DNA from: Aggregatilineales bacterium
GTDB taxonomy: Bacteria > Chloroflexota > Anaerolineae > Aggregatilineales > Ch27
DNA: 44,829 nucleotides
Direction: 5' to 3'
NCBI GenBank assembly: GCA_029976005.1
Contig: JARKOQ010000135.1
Location: 1 to 44,829, forward strand
In this document: positions 17,526 to 26,747 of the stretch, piece after piece
Numbering within the stretch: position 1 is the first letter of the stretch
How the letters are laid out: each line of letters starts with the position of its first letter
The notes under the pieces: generated by a model
Seen by the model: only the letters and a program-made list of their open reading frames with translations
Database searches by the model: none
Told to the model about the DNA's origin: nothing
Position numbers and translations under genes: made by a program

Positions 17526-17807
17526 CGTCCGGGCGGTCGAGGCGGCGTTCGACGTCGTGAATGGCCTGCCTCCCAACGGCCTGTGGACGCTGGTCATGAC
17601 GACCACGCACGTCCCCGTGCCTGCTTGCTTCCTGTGGAACAAATCTGTCCTGGGCGGCGTTGGGTACCTTCGCGCCGAGATTGTCTTCAGCGCAGATCGC
17701 TCGGCGGTGACGTTTTCCGACATCCAGCACGAAGTACAGGGCGTTGGGAACCGGGCGTCTACCTGCCCTGAGGCGTCCTCCGGCGGACCTTGGAAAAGCG
17801 CCTGAAG

Positions 17808-19361
17808 TCAAAAGCTGTTTTCTTGATCTGGGTCGCGGGTGAGCGCGGCGAGCCGGGCGGCGAGGCCCCTGACCGTTGGAAACAGATCGCGATAGACTTC
17901 CGTGAACAGGCGCTCGTACAGGGCGTGCGCGCCGGGGTCAGGCTCGAAGGGCTGCCCCGGCGCGGTCATTGCGGCGGCGGCCTCGTACACATCGGCGTAC
18001 CAGCCGGCCGCGACCGCGGCCAGGATCGCGGCCCCCAGGCTGCTCGCTTCCGCCGTGCTGGCGCGCCGGATCGGCTTGCCGCTGACGTCGGCGATCATCT
18101 GGCACCACAGATCGCTGCGCGAGCCGCCGCCCATCAGGACGTATGCCTCGATCGGCCGGCCGGTGGCGCGGCCGATCCCTTCCATGCTCAAGCGGTGTTC
18201 GTAACACATCCCTTCCAGGATCGCCCGGTAGAAATGCGCGCCGCGGTGGACTTCCGTCCAGCCCAGGCTGATCCCGGTCGCGGCCGGGTCCCAGTAGGGC
18301 GGCAACACGCCTTTCCAGTAGGGCACGACCATCAGTCCCAGCGCGCCGGGAGGCACCTGGCTGGCGGCTTGCTCCATCAGGGCCTCCCGCGAGAGCCCCC
18401 GGCCGGATGAATCGGCTTCGGGGCCGAACGCCTCCATGAACCACCCCACGGTGAAGGTGCCTGAAGTCAGCACCGCCTCCGGCACGAACGCCCCCGCGAT
18501 GGGCGAGCACAGGGTGCGAAAGGCCCGGTCGGCCACGTAGTGTTCGATCAGCGCGCCGGAGACCATGGCCGTCCCCAGGTTCAGGTAAGCCATCCCCGGC
18601 CGGGTGATGCCCGCTCCCAGCCCGGCGCATTGCCCATCGCCCGACCCCGCCACGACCAGGGTCTGCGGCGCGAGGCCCAACTGCGCGGCCGCCTCGCGGG
18701 TCAGCGGGCCGATCACGGAACCGGCCGGCACGATCTCCACGAGCTTGGCCGGGTCCAGCCCCAGCTCCGCGAGCAGGCCCTCGGCCCAGGTGCCGCGCCG
18801 CATGTCGACCAGGCCCATCGGATCGGCGCAGGGCAGGCTGGTCAGCCAGCGTCCGGTCAGGTGGTGGATCAGGTAGGCGTGGGTGTCGAGGTAGCGGTAG
18901 GCTCCAGCCGCGATCTCCGGCTCGTGGGTCTGCAACCACATCAGCTTGGCCAGCGATTGGTTGGTGGACGGCCCCTTGCCGGTCAGGTCGTGGATGTAGT
19001 CGCTGCCGTACCGTCGGTCGAGTTCCTGAAGCTGGGCATGGCAGCGGGCATCCAGCCACAGGATGGCGTTCCGGAGCGCCCGGCCCTGATCATCCACGGG
19101 CACGAAGGTTTCGCGCTGGCTGGCGATGCACAGGGCCGCGATGCGGTCGGCGCTGACCTGATCCAGCAGCCCGCGCACGGTCTGGATCAGCGTCCGCCAC
19201 CAGTCCTCGGCGTGCTGTTCGTGCCAGGTTGGATGCGGCGAGGCCGTGTCGATCGCCGCGCGGCTCTCCGCGACCGGTTTCCCTTCGCGATCCCAGGCAA
19301 TGGCCTTGCAGGCGGTGGTGCTGCTGTCGATCCCGATCACCAGATCAGCGTGGTCGTTCAT
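17808..19361 (-). CDS. FGGY-family carbohydrate kinase (xylulokinase-like)
   Basis: Phosphorylates a ketose or sugar alcohol with ATP in the cytosol. 517 residues. The FGGY_N phosphate-binding loop is LVIGIDSSTTACKAIAWD. The middle signature VVAGSGDGQCAGLGAGI and LNLGTAMVSGAL are typical of xylulokinases. The adenosine motif VLMGGGSRSDLWCQMIADV is in FGGY_C. The start is ATG 19361, with AAGGA at normal spacing; the ATG at 19370 abuts that site. It converges with the rhamnosidase gene. D-xylulose is the best family guess, which would suit pentoses released by the GH43 enzyme, but other ketoses are possible. It differs clearly from the rhamnulokinase at 22277-23707. Confidence 0.85.
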   Translation of the reverse strand: MNDHADLVIGIDSSTTACKAIAWDREGKPVAESRAAIDTASPHPTWHEQHAEDWWRTLIQTVRGLLDQVSADRIAALCIASQRETFVPVDDQGRALRNAILWLDARCHAQLQELDRRYGSDYIHDLTGKGPSTNQSLAKLMWLQTHEPEIAAGAYRYLDTHAYLIHHLTGRWLTSLPCADPMGLVDMRRGTWAEGLLAELGLDPAKLVEIVPAGSVIGPLTREAAAQLGLAPQTLVVAGSGDGQCAGLGAGITRPGMAYLNLGTAMVSGALIEHYVADRAFRTLCSPIAGAFVPEAVLTSGTFTVGWFMEAFGPEADSSGRGLSREALMEQAASQVPPGALGLMVVPYWKGVLPPYWDPAATGISLGWTEVHRGAHFYRAILEGMCYEHRLSMEGIGRATGRPIEAYVLMGGGSRSDLWCQMIADVSGKPIRRASTAEASSLGAAILAAVAAGWYADVYEAAAAMTAPGQPFEPDPGAHALYERLFTEVYRDLFPTVRGLAARLAALTRDPDQENSF

Positions 19362-19447
19362 ACCGTCCATCCTTGCGATCGGCCGGGCGTGGCCTGGCCC
19401 CGGCCTGGTGGAAAAACAACAGAATGCGGATTCAAAGCGCGACTGGC

Positions 19448-19494
19448 AAAAATCCGTGGCTCGTCCGTCGTATCCGTGTCCAATGGTTTCAACC
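19448..19494 (-). repeat. degenerate dispersed intergenic repeat, copy 1
   Basis: Read on the minus strand this segment aligns with 40942-40998: GAAACC..TGGACACGGA, a variable block, CGGA, then CACGGATTTT. It lies in the 177-base gap between the FGGY kinase and the GH5-like gene. Copy 2 is at 20871-20910. Confidence 0.55.
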
Positions 19495-19538
19495 GTCCCC
19501 CAATCCGAAACGACCCGTTGAAGCCCGCTCTCCGCCGG

Positions 19539-20705
19539 TCAGAACAGGCAATTCTCTCGCACCAGCCGGGCCATCTCGTAGGCGAAGCGGCGGATGGCGT
19601 GCGCGTCGCGCTCCGCTTCTGGCTGGGCGCGCCAGAGCGCGATCCTGGCGCTGGGGGCGTCCCACATCGGCACCATCTCCGCGCATTCGAGGATGTTCAC
19701 GCAGTATTCCGCCGCTTCGAGGATGTCATCGGTGGTCCTGGGTTTCTGCATGAACAGCGTGGTCTGCTCCACCCGCAGGACATCTTCCACCGCCTTGACG
19801 GCGCGGTAGGCGTGACCCTCCTTATTGGCGTTGACCAGGATGCGGCCTTCCGTGCGGTTGCGGAAGAAGCCGAACAGGGCGGCGATGACCGAGGGATCGC
19901 GGATCGTGCCGTCCGGGTAGACCAGCCCGTGGATATCACCCCAGAAGCCTTCGCTGACCAGATTGAACAGATAGAAGCCGATCTGATGCTTGTGGAGCAA
20001 TTCCAGCTCCACCTCGTAGGGATTGGCGCGGCCCACGCAGCCGGTCTCGGTGTTGAGGATGGGCTTGCCCCATTCCGCCCCCATCGCTTCGGCGGCGAGG
20101 ATGGCGTTTTCGATCTCGCGGCGGGTGGTGAGGTAGTCGTGGAAGGCGATCACGTCCACCAGATCGTTGGTGGAGACGCAGTGCGGCACGGCCTCGTGGC
20201 CGACCGTCAGGCAGCCCTGGGGATCGGCGTGGCGCACGATTTCGCACAGGCGGCGCGTGTAGCGGCTGATATGGTCGAAGCGCGCCTGGTATTCTTCCGC
20301 CGGGCCGTGATGCATGTAGTCGTTGCAGAACGGCTCGTTGATCACGTCCCACATCAGGATGAACGGCTCATGCCGGAAGCGCGCGATGAACGCCCCGGCG
20401 TAGGCTTCGGCGCGGGCATACCACGCCTCGTCCGGGTCGCTCCATTCGCGGATGAAGTTGCCGTTCCACAGGATGGGCATGCTGGACACCCCATAGCGCC
20501 ACGCGGTGCGCATGAAGTGATCCAGGTCGTCGAAGTAGTGGTTGCCCTGTTCCTCCCAGGCCTCCATGCTCATCCAGAAGCGGACGGCATTGAGCTGCAA
20601 CCGCTGGCAGTAGCCCATTTCTCTTTCCAACTGCTCGTGCCCGCCCTGGGGATGCGGGTTATGGCACACGCCGCGAATGTGCGCATAGTCGTTCAAGGGT
20701 TGCAT
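19539..20705 (-). CDS. clan GH-A glycosidase, GH5-like (cellulase-fold) protein
   Basis: Predicted retaining glycoside hydrolase with a TIM barrel, cytosolic because no signal peptide is present. 388 residues. The acid/base Glu lies in LMWDVINEPFCNDY at the end of beta-strand 4, and the nucleophile Glu in ILNTETGCVG on strand 7. VRFWMSMEAW and IAFHDYL are other barrel-strand ends in the usual positions. The start is ATG 20705 with GGGAGG eight bases upstream on this strand; a longer frame to 20786 lacks such a site. It lies between the FGGY kinase and the rhaD-like gene, all on the minus strand but with gaps over 170 bases. The specificity cannot be assigned: beta-mannosidase, beta-galactosidase or endoglucanase are open. 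Confidence 0.78.
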   Translation of the reverse strand: MQPLNDYAHIRGVCHNPHPQGGHEQLEREMGYCQRLQLNAVRFWMSMEAWEEQGNHYFDDLDHFMRTAWRYGVSSMPILWNGNFIREWSDPDEAWYARAEAYAGAFIARFRHEPFILMWDVINEPFCNDYMHHGPAEEYQARFDHISRYTRRLCEIVRHADPQGCLTVGHEAVPHCVSTNDLVDVIAFHDYLTTRREIENAILAAEAMGAEWGKPILNTETGCVGRANPYEVELELLHKHQIGFYLFNLVSEGFWGDIHGLVYPDGTIRDPSVIAALFGFFRNRTEGRILVNANKEGHAYRAVKAVEDVLRVEQTTLFMQKPRTTDDILEAAEYCVNILECAEMVPMWDAPSARIALWRAQPEAERDAHAIRRFAYEMARLVRENCLF

Positions 20706-20870
20706 GGGTTTGCCTCCCGCCGGTGATCTGGGGCCGTGGGCGTGGAAATAGATCGGATCGTTCCAGGGAACATTGTACCGCCGCATCGCGATCTGGATTT
20801 ACCAAAAACTGGCGAATTCAGTTCGCCAGGCCGTTGTCGCCGGGAATATCCCGAATGGGGGGCAGTCTGG

Positions 20871-20910
20871 CAGTCGAAAAACCCTGGGCACGGAAAAACA
20901 CGGATTCAAT
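20871..20910 (+). repeat. degenerate dispersed intergenic repeat, copy 2
   Basis: CAGTCGAAAAACCCTGGGCACGGA and a shortened tail ending ACACGGATT match the copy at 40942-40998 with an internal deletion of about 9 bases. It lies between the rhaD-like gene and the GH5-like gene. Confidence 0.55.
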
Positions 20911-20929
20911 GTAGGACGCGGGGAGCCAA

Positions 20930-20964
20930 CCGCCTGGCCTGATGGGATGGGTCAGGCCGGGCGG
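20930..20964 (-). terminator. hairpin downstream of the rha operon
   Basis: A 13-bp stem (20930-20942 with 20952-20964, one G-T wobble) with a 9-nt loop lies 33-67 bases past the stop codon of the last rha gene. The minus-strand transcript has no strong T run after it, so it may act as a 3' stabilising stem as well as a terminator. Confidence 0.6.
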
Positions 20965-20996
20965 CGGCGGTTTTGCGGCGTGGGTTGGCCGCGCGG

Positions 20997-22280
20997 TCAG
21001 CTCAGGAAGCGCGCCGTGAGCGCGTCGATCTCCTCCTCGCAGATCGGCACGAGCGCGCCGATCGAGGCGGTGTCGAACAGTGAGCGGGCGGTGAACTCCA
21101 GCACTTCCAGGCGATCGAACGCCTGGAGGATGTTGGCACCCGTGGTCAGGACGCAGTCGTTCCTCAGCATCAGGACCGGACACTGCGGGGACAGCACGGC
21201 GGCGATCGCGGCCGGGTCGGTATACTGCGCGCCGAAGGCCAGATTGGGCACGTCCAGCAGCAGGATGTAGCTTTCGGGGATCGTCCGGGTATCCAGCGGA
21301 TGGCCGGAGATGGCATAGGCCATGGCGTAGGGCGGTTGGGCCGTGATGATGCAGTTCACGTCAGGGTGCTGCTGGTAGATCAGCTCGTGCAGGCGGACCG
21401 ACCGGCTGGGGTTCTTGCCCGCCTCGCGCTGGCCCTGGCGGATCAGGACCACGTCCTCGTGCTCGATGCTGGGCCGGTCGAAGCCGGTGGGTGTGATCAG
21501 GAAGCTGTCCCGGTCGACCCTGGCCGAAACGACGCCTTCCGTGCTGATCATCAGGCGGCGCCCACAGGCCCGCTGCACGAACTCGACAATCTGGCCGCGC
21601 AGGTCGCGCTCCCAACTGCTGTGCGACCGGGGGGTGAACTCCGGCAGCAGGTGTTGGCGGTGATCGACCAGGGCGATCTGGTCGTCGGTCAGGCTGGTGA
21701 CGTGGCCCAGCGCCTGGGCGACGATCTGGGTGCGGGCGCAGAAGTCGAGCGTCTCCACCCGCTGGAACGCTTCCAGCAGGGTCGCGCCGCCCGTCGCCGC
21801 CCCGTGATTCTCCAGCAGCACCACGTCGTTGCCCTGGGCGAAGAGGTCGGCGACGTTCTCGCCCAGCAGGTCACTGCTGGGCAGGGCGTAGGGCGCGCAG
21901 CCCACGCGCCCGCACACGCTCTGGGCCTGGGGGATCAGGTTGGCGTCGGGGATTTTGCGCACGACGCTGAACGAGACCAGGGCCGGGGCATGGGCATGGA
22001 CGATCGCGCGGATGTCGGGCCGCCGCTGGTAGATGGCCCGGTGAAAGGGCAGCTCGGTCGACGGGGGATACAACCCGGTCACCTGCCCGTTCGCGCCGAC
22101 CTGGACGATGTCCGCCGGGGTGAGCTTGCCCTTGTCCACCCGGCTGGGGGTGATCCAGATATCGCCGTCGTCGTCCAGGATTGACAGATTGCCGCCCGAA
22201 AGCGTGGTCAGCCCGCCGTAGTAAATCCGGTTCATGATCTGCACAAGCTGGTTGCGGGGTGACTGTAAGTCAAATCTCAT
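20997..22280 (-). CDS. tandem class II aldolase, candidate L-rhamnulose-1-phosphate aldolase
   Basis: Expected to cleave L-rhamnulose 1-phosphate to DHAP and L-lactaldehyde, completing the rhaA-rhaB pathway. 427 residues made of two class II aldolase/adducin domains, about twice the usual aldolase length. The first (about 1-200) has the zinc set: H95 and H97 in VHAHAP, H159 in LENHGA, and acid E76 in STELPFH. The second (about 220-400) keeps the fold pattern but reads TAQPP, RNDCV and SRSVRLH at those points, so all three ligands and the acid Glu are lost. The start is ATG 22280, overlapping the rhamnulokinase stop by 4 bases. Function is inferred from the operon, not from close similarity to E. 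coli RhaD. Confidence 0.82.
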   Translation of the reverse strand: MRFDLQSPRNQLVQIMNRIYYGGLTTLSGGNLSILDDDGDIWITPSRVDKGKLTPADIVQVGANGQVTGLYPPSTELPFHRAIYQRRPDIRAIVHAHAPALVSFSVVRKIPDANLIPQAQSVCGRVGCAPYALPSSDLLGENVADLFAQGNDVVLLENHGAATGGATLLEAFQRVETLDFCARTQIVAQALGHVTSLTDDQIALVDHRQHLLPEFTPRSHSSWERDLRGQIVEFVQRACGRRLMISTEGVVSARVDRDSFLITPTGFDRPSIEHEDVVLIRQGQREAGKNPSRSVRLHELIYQQHPDVNCIITAQPPYAMAYAISGHPLDTRTIPESYILLLDVPNLAFGAQYTDPAAIAAVLSPQCPVLMLRNDCVLTTGANILQAFDRLEVLEFTARSLFDTASIGALVPICEEEIDALTARFLS

Positions 22281-23707
22281 GGGTGCCACATCCTTTGATA
22301 AGCGTCGTTCCAGTGGGGTGATTGCCGCGGCTCGCAGACGCCGATGATACCGCTTTTGGCCACGATCTGGCGCGCCTGGGCGAGGTTGTCCAGCTCGCCC
22401 AAGGCGATGAGCTGGACGGCCACGTTGCCCAGTACGGTCGCTTCCACCGGCCCGGCGATGACCGGGAGTCCGGCGGCGTCCGCCGTGAACTGGTTGAGCA
22501 GCCCGTTTTGCGCGCCCCCGCCCACGATGTGGATCGCGCTCACCGCCTGCCCGGAGAGCCGCCGGAGCGTATCCAGCACGGCGCGATACTTCAGCGCCAG
22601 GCTTTCCAGCACGCAGCGCACGATCTCGCCGTGGGTGGCCGGGACGGGCTGGCCATGCTCCTTGCACCAGTCCCGGATACGCTGGGGGTGGTCGCCGGGG
22701 GGCAGGAAGCGGCCGTCGTCCACGTCGATCAGGGCCTTTAGCGGCGGGGCGTTCCGGGCAAGCTCGACCAGTTCGTCGTAGCTGTAGCCGGCCCCCTGCT
22801 CGCGCCAGGTCGCCTGGCACTGCTGCAAAATCCAGAGGCCCATGACGTTCTTGAGCAAGCGGTAGGTGTTCTCGACTCCGCCCTCGTTGGTGACGTTGGC
22901 GTCGTAGGCGGCGTCGGTGATGATGGCCTGGGGAACCTCCAGCCCGACCAGGCTCCACGTCCCGCTGCTGATGTAGGCGAAGTCCGGGCGAACGGTCGGA
23001 ACCGCCGCGACCGCGCTGCCCGTGTCATGGGTGGCCGGGGCGAACACCGGGATGCCCTCATACGTCCCCAACTTCGTCCCCGGCGGGACGACCTCCGGCA
23101 GGATGCGCGTGGGGATTCCGAGGGCGTCCAGGATTTCGCCTGTCCAGGCGCGCGTGCGCGGGTTGAACATCTGGGTCGTGGTCGCGTTGGTGAATTCGCA
23201 GACCTTCACCCCGGTCAGCCAGTAGTTGAGCAGATCGGGGATGGTGAGGAAGGTATGGGCCGCGTCCAGCAGCGGCGACCGGCTCACCACCAGGCTCATC
23301 ATCTGGTAGAGGGTGTTGATCTGCATGAACTGGATGCCGGTTTGCTCGAAGACTTCCCGGCGCGGCACGCGGGCGAAGACGGCCTCCGGCATGCCGTTGG
23401 TGCGCGCGTCGCGGTACATGATTGGGTTGGCGAGCAGGTTGCCGCCCGCGTCGAGCAGACCGAAATCGATCGCCCAGGTATCCACCCCGATGCTGGCCGG
23501 GTGGTATGCCTTGCCCTTCTCGATGCCCTGCTGGATGTTGCGCCACAGGTGCAGCACATCCCAATACAGCGTGCCCCGCACCGCCGTCAGCGGGTTGGGG
23601 AAGCGCTGAAGTTCCTCCAGGCCGAGGCGCGCGCCGTCGAAGTGCACGGCCATCACGCGCCCGGATTCGGCCCCCAGATCGATCGCCAGCACGGTCAGGG
23701 CAGTCAT
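22277..23707 (-). CDS. rhaB: L-rhamnulokinase
   Basis: Phosphorylates L-rhamnulose at C1 using ATP. 476 residues. FGGY_N begins with VLAIDLGAESGRVMAVHFDG, the rhamnulokinase form of the phosphate-binding loop. GVDTWAIDFGLLD, HDTGSAVAAVP and SSGTWSLVGLE follow in the order seen in RhaB. The FGGY_C adenosine loop is HIVGGGAQNGLLNQFTADA. It lies three bases after the rhaA stop and overlaps the aldolase start by four bases (ATGA), so the three genes must be one operon with coupled translation. Confidence 0.95.
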   Translation of the reverse strand: MTALTVLAIDLGAESGRVMAVHFDGARLGLEELQRFPNPLTAVRGTLYWDVLHLWRNIQQGIEKGKAYHPASIGVDTWAIDFGLLDAGGNLLANPIMYRDARTNGMPEAVFARVPRREVFEQTGIQFMQINTLYQMMSLVVSRSPLLDAAHTFLTIPDLLNYWLTGVKVCEFTNATTTQMFNPRTRAWTGEILDALGIPTRILPEVVPPGTKLGTYEGIPVFAPATHDTGSAVAAVPTVRPDFAYISSGTWSLVGLEVPQAIITDAAYDANVTNEGGVENTYRLLKNVMGLWILQQCQATWREQGAGYSYDELVELARNAPPLKALIDVDDGRFLPPGDHPQRIRDWCKEHGQPVPATHGEIVRCVLESLALKYRAVLDTLRRLSGQAVSAIHIVGGGAQNGLLNQFTADAAGLPVIAGPVEATVLGNVAVQLIALGELDNLAQARQIVAKSGIIGVCEPRQSPHWNDAYQRMWHP

Positions 23708-23710
23708 GGG

Positions 23711-24985
23711 TTACGCTCGCTTTGCCAGGACGGCGGCTTCGTAGGATTTGACCTCGTCCATGAAGGCCATCCCGACCGGGACTTCCTGCTGGAGGCAGTA
23801 GGCATCCCACACCGCGCCGAAGGGCATGCCCTTCAGTTCTTCCAGCAGGGCCAGCCGCGCGCTGAAGTTGCCGTCGCGCTCGTAGCGGTCGAGCAGGTCG
23901 CGCGGCTCCAGCAGGGCCAGCAGCAGGCCGCGCAGGCTGGCGCGGGCGCCGATCACCCAGGCCGCGATCCGGTTGATGCTGGCATCGAAGAAGTCCAGGC
24001 CGATGTGAACCCGGTTCAGGTAGTCGCCGCGCACGATCTCCTGCATGATGGCCTGCAATTCGTCGGTCAGCGTGACCACGTGGTCGCTGTCCCAGCGCAC
24101 GCCCCGGCTGACGTGCAGCAGCAGCTCCGGGACGAACAGCAGCGCCGAGGAAATCTTGTCCGAGATCACTTCCGTCGGATGGAAGTGCCCGGCGTCCAGG
24201 CACAGCAGCAGGTCGTCCCGGCTGGTCACGTAGCCCAGATAGAACTCGTGCGAGCCGACCACGTAGCTTTCCGACCCGATGCCGAACAGCTTGGCTTCGA
24301 CCGCGTCCAGGTTGTGGCGGGGATCGATCTTCTCGGCGAAGACGGCGTCCAGCGATTCCTTCAGGCGCTGGCGCGGGGCGGCCCGGCTGAACGGCGTGTC
24401 TTTGGTGCCATCCGGAATCCACACGTTGGTCACGCACGGCGTGCCCAGCTCCCGACCGAAGTACGCGCCGATCTGGCGGCTGGCGATGCAGTGCTCGATC
24501 CAGAACCGGCGGATTCCGGCGTCCGCGTGGGCCAGGGTGAAGCCATCGTCGGCCAGTGGGTGCGAGAAACAGGTGGGGTTGAAGTCGATGCCGTGGCCGT
24601 TGGCCCTGGCCCAATCCACCCAGCCGGCAAAGTGCTCCGGGCGAATCTGGTTGCGCTCGATTTTGCGGGTCGTCTCCAGGTAGATGGCGTGCAGGTTCAG
24701 ACGGTGGCGGCCCGGAATCAGGCGGTAAGCCAGGTCGAGGTCGGCGCGCAGCTCGTCAATCGACCGGGCCTTGCCGGGATAGTTCCCGGTGGTCATAATC
24801 CCGCCGCTCAGGCCGCGCCCTGGGTCCTCGAAGCCGCCCACGTCGTCACCCTGCCAGCAGTGCAGGCTGATCGAGATCGAGCGGAGCGCCTTGAGGGCGG
24901 CCTCGGTATCGACGCCAAGCGCCTGGTAGCGCTCGCGGGCCAGTTGGTAGGCGGTTTCCAGGTTTTGTTCAGAAGTGGAAGGCAT
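23711..24985 (-). CDS. rhaA: L-rhamnose isomerase
   Basis: Interconverts L-rhamnose and L-rhamnulose in the cytosol with divalent metal. 424 residues, the size of the E. coli RhaA type. Recognisable family stretches include [15 protein letters not shown] near the N-terminus, [33 protein letters not shown] and RWDSDHVV, with [11 protein letters not shown] near the C-terminus; the acidic and histidine residues of these supply the metal site. The start is ATG 24985, preceded on this strand by GGAGAAAAG; 17 further in-frame codons upstream have no ribosome binding site. It is the first gene of rhaA-rhaB-aldolase and is divergent from the GH105 gene. Confidence 0.95.
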   Translation of the reverse strand: MPSTSEQNLETAYQLARERYQALGVDTEAALKALRSISISLHCWQGDDVGGFEDPGRGLSGGIMTTGNYPGKARSIDELRADLDLAYRLIPGRHRLNLHAIYLETTRKIERNQIRPEHFAGWVDWARANGHGIDFNPTCFSHPLADDGFTLAHADAGIRRFWIEHCIASRQIGAYFGRELGTPCVTNVWIPDGTKDTPFSRAAPRQRLKESLDAVFAEKIDPRHNLDAVEAKLFGIGSESYVVGSHEFYLGYVTSRDDLLLCLDAGHFHPTEVISDKISSALLFVPELLLHVSRGVRWDSDHVVTLTDELQAIMQEIVRGDYLNRVHIGLDFFDASINRIAAWVIGARASLRGLLLALLEPRDLLDRYERDGNFSARLALLEELKGMPFGAVWDAYCLQQEVPVGMAFMDEVKSYEAAVLAKRA

Positions 24986-25311
24986 CGGCTTTTCTCCGGT
25001 CGGTTCGAGTGCACGCGCCATTGGGGACTTCAACACAGGGGCACGGTTCCCCTGCCCCGCTCCCTATCATAGACCAGAATCCGCGCTGGTCGAAGACGGT
25101 GTGTCGGGTCTGATCTTATCTCAGTTTCCGGACGCGAGCAGGTCTATTACGGGCGTTCGCTTCGGGAGCGCCCTGGCCGCGAGGATGGCCGCCGATGCTC
25201 TTTTCGATGCGGGGTGAAGGTATCGCCGCCCGTGGCATTCGTGGGTAAAACCATGCGCTGGTCTTGCCTTTGGCTGATCACTGGCCGCTGTTTTCCGAGG
25301 AGAAACCGACG
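24986..25311. other. 326-base divergent control region between rhaA and the GH105 gene
   Basis: Should hold promoters for both directions. On the minus strand, TATGAT at 25066-25071 is a plausible -10 for rhaA, but its -35 (TTCGAC, 25089-25094) is weak. A short inverted repeat CAGGGG/CCCCTG (25036-25054) lies in the rhaA leader. I see no clear LacI-type operator and no copy of the 9927-9964 palindrome. Confidence 0.4.
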
Positions 25312-26361
25312 ATGATCGACCGCTTGCAGTCTGGCATCCGGCAGGTGTCCGGCGCGCTGATCGAGATGCTTCGCGCGGACGCCACCGATCACCCGCCCGC
25401 GTTGCGCCACTGGGACTGGCAGCAGGGGGTGGGCCTGTACGGCCTCATGCGGGCCTACGAGGCGACCGGTGAGCCATCCTACCTGGAGTACTGCAAGCTG
25501 TACGTCGATCGCCTGCTGGCCGAGGACCAGGTTTCGTATTCGATCAACGGCGCGATTGTGTTTGCGACCGTGCTCAAGCTCTACGAGCACCTTGGCGACG
25601 AGCGCTACCGGGTGGAGATGCGCTACTTCCTGCGCTGGCTGCTGCACAGCGCGTCCAGATGCCAGGACGGCTGCTTCGAGCATTCCTGGATCGAGCCGGA
25701 CGTGCACCTCGTCGAGCAGGTCTGGATCGACACGCTGTTCATGGCCGGGATCGTGCTGGCGGACAGCGCCCGGCTGTTTGGCCGGGCGGACTGCCGCGAC
25801 GAGGTCTTCGCCCAGTTCGCCGCCCACCAGGCCTGCCTGCAAGACCCCGCGACCGGCCTCTACCGCCACTTCTACGATGGCATCGCGCGGAGTTACGTGG
25901 CCGGGGCGTTCTGGGGGCGGGGCAACGGCTGGCTGGCGGCCAGCCTGGTCGATATGCTGAGCGCGCTCGGCCTGGACGATCCGCGCAGCGCGAGTATCGT
26001 CGCTTCGTTCCAGCGCCAGATGGCGGCCGTAGCCCGGTTGCAGGAGGCCAACGGCCTGTTCCACACCCTCCTCGACGATCCGGCCACCTACCTGGAGATG
26101 TCCGCCACGGCGGCCCTGGGGTATGCCGCCCTGCGCGGCGTGCGGCTGGGTATTCTGGAGCCGGGCTTCCGGGCGCTGGGCGAGAAAGCGGTCGCGGCCA
26201 CGCTGGCCAATATCCAGCCGGACGGGGTGGTTGCCAATGTGTCCAGCGGCACGGGCGGCTTCATCGCCTACGAGGAGTACAACCGGATTCCGATCGCGCC
26301 GCGCTGGTACGGGCAGGCGCTGACCCTCCTGCTGCTGTGCGAGGCGCTCAGCGGGGCGTGA
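25312..26361 (+). CDS. unsaturated rhamnogalacturonyl hydrolase, GH105 (YteR/RhiN-like)
   Basis: Removes the unsaturated galacturonic acid left at the non-reducing end by rhamnogalacturonan lyases, exposing rhamnose. 349 residues forming an (alpha/alpha)6 barrel. The catalytic Asp is D140 in QVWIDTLFMAG, the GH105 signature. WGRGNGWLAASLVDML, LEMSATAALGYA and GTGGFIAYEEY are the remaining family landmarks. No signal peptide is present, so imported disaccharides are the likely substrate. The start is ATG 25312 behind GAGGAGA. This gene is the strongest evidence that the surrounding island deals with rhamnogalacturonan and not free rhamnose alone. Its 3' end faces rhaM with 23 bases between. 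Confidence 0.92.
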   Translation: MIDRLQSGIRQVSGALIEMLRADATDHPPALRHWDWQQGVGLYGLMRAYEATGEPSYLEYCKLYVDRLLAEDQVSYSINGAIVFATVLKLYEHLGDERYRVEMRYFLRWLLHSASRCQDGCFEHSWIEPDVHLVEQVWIDTLFMAGIVLADSARLFGRADCRDEVFAQFAAHQACLQDPATGLYRHFYDGIARSYVAGAFWGRGNGWLAASLVDMLSALGLDDPRSASIVASFQRQMAAVARLQEANGLFHTLLDDPATYLEMSATAALGYAALRGVRLGILEPGFRALGEKAVAATLANIQPDGVVANVSSGTGGFIAYEEYNRIPIAPRWYGQALTLLLLCEALSGA

Positions 26362-26384
26362 GCCGCTGCGTCTCGCCGGGCAGG

Positions 26385-26699
26385 TCAGGCCAGGTGGAAG
26401 ACGCTCTCCAGGGGGACCGACACCGGGCTGCCGTCCGGATTGGTGCGCATGATGTCCTGCATGTAGGCCCACCAGCGGCGGCAGACCTCGGTGGATGCGA
26501 TCGTGTCCCAGCGCGCCTCGTCCTCGATCTCGACGTAGCCAAAGAGCTGGCTCGTGGCCGGGTCGAGGAAGATCGAGTAGTTGTGCGCGCCGTGTTCGCG
26601 CAGCACCCGCGCCATCTCCGGCCAGAGCTGATCGTGGCGGCGTTTGTACTCGGCGTGCTGGTCGGGTGCGACGAACATGAGGAACGCTTTGCGGATCAC
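26385..26699 (-). CDS. rhaM: L-rhamnose mutarotase
   Basis: Interconverts alpha and beta anomers of L-rhamnose, speeding supply to RhaA. 104 residues, exactly the family length. It matches the E. coli protein throughout: [20 protein letters not shown], the LWPEM segment, [11 protein letters not shown] with the active-site His and Tyr, VEIEDEARW, the VCRRWWAYM tryptophan pair and NPDGSPV near the end. The start is GTG 26699 with GGAGG six bases upstream; longer in-frame readings have no support. It is transcribed alone, apart from rhaA-rhaB, with a candidate promoter at 26748-26776. Confidence 0.95.
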   Translation of the reverse strand: MIRKAFLMFVAPDQHAEYKRRHDQLWPEMARVLREHGAHNYSIFLDPATSQLFGYVEIEDEARWDTIASTEVCRRWWAYMQDIMRTNPDGSPVSVPLESVFHLA

Positions 26700-26747
26700 G
26701 CGAGACCTCCCTGGGGGAATCGGCGTGAGACAGGGGTTCGAAAGCTC

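Noticed and set aside
14688..17723. Long open frame of 1011 codons on the minus strand
   Set aside because: It is the shadow of the GH78 gene; the plus-strand protein has all family motifs and the minus frame is rich in Arg, Pro and Gly with no recognisable domain.
17470..17811. Open frames on both strands between the rhamnosidase and the FGGY kinase
   Set aside because: Neither has a ribosome binding site or a family match I can recognise, and each overlaps a real gene. A decayed coding fragment cannot be excluded.
18540..20726. 728-codon plus-strand frame across the FGGY and GH5-like genes
   Set aside because: It crosses two real minus-strand genes and an intergenic repeat; composition is that of an antisense shadow.
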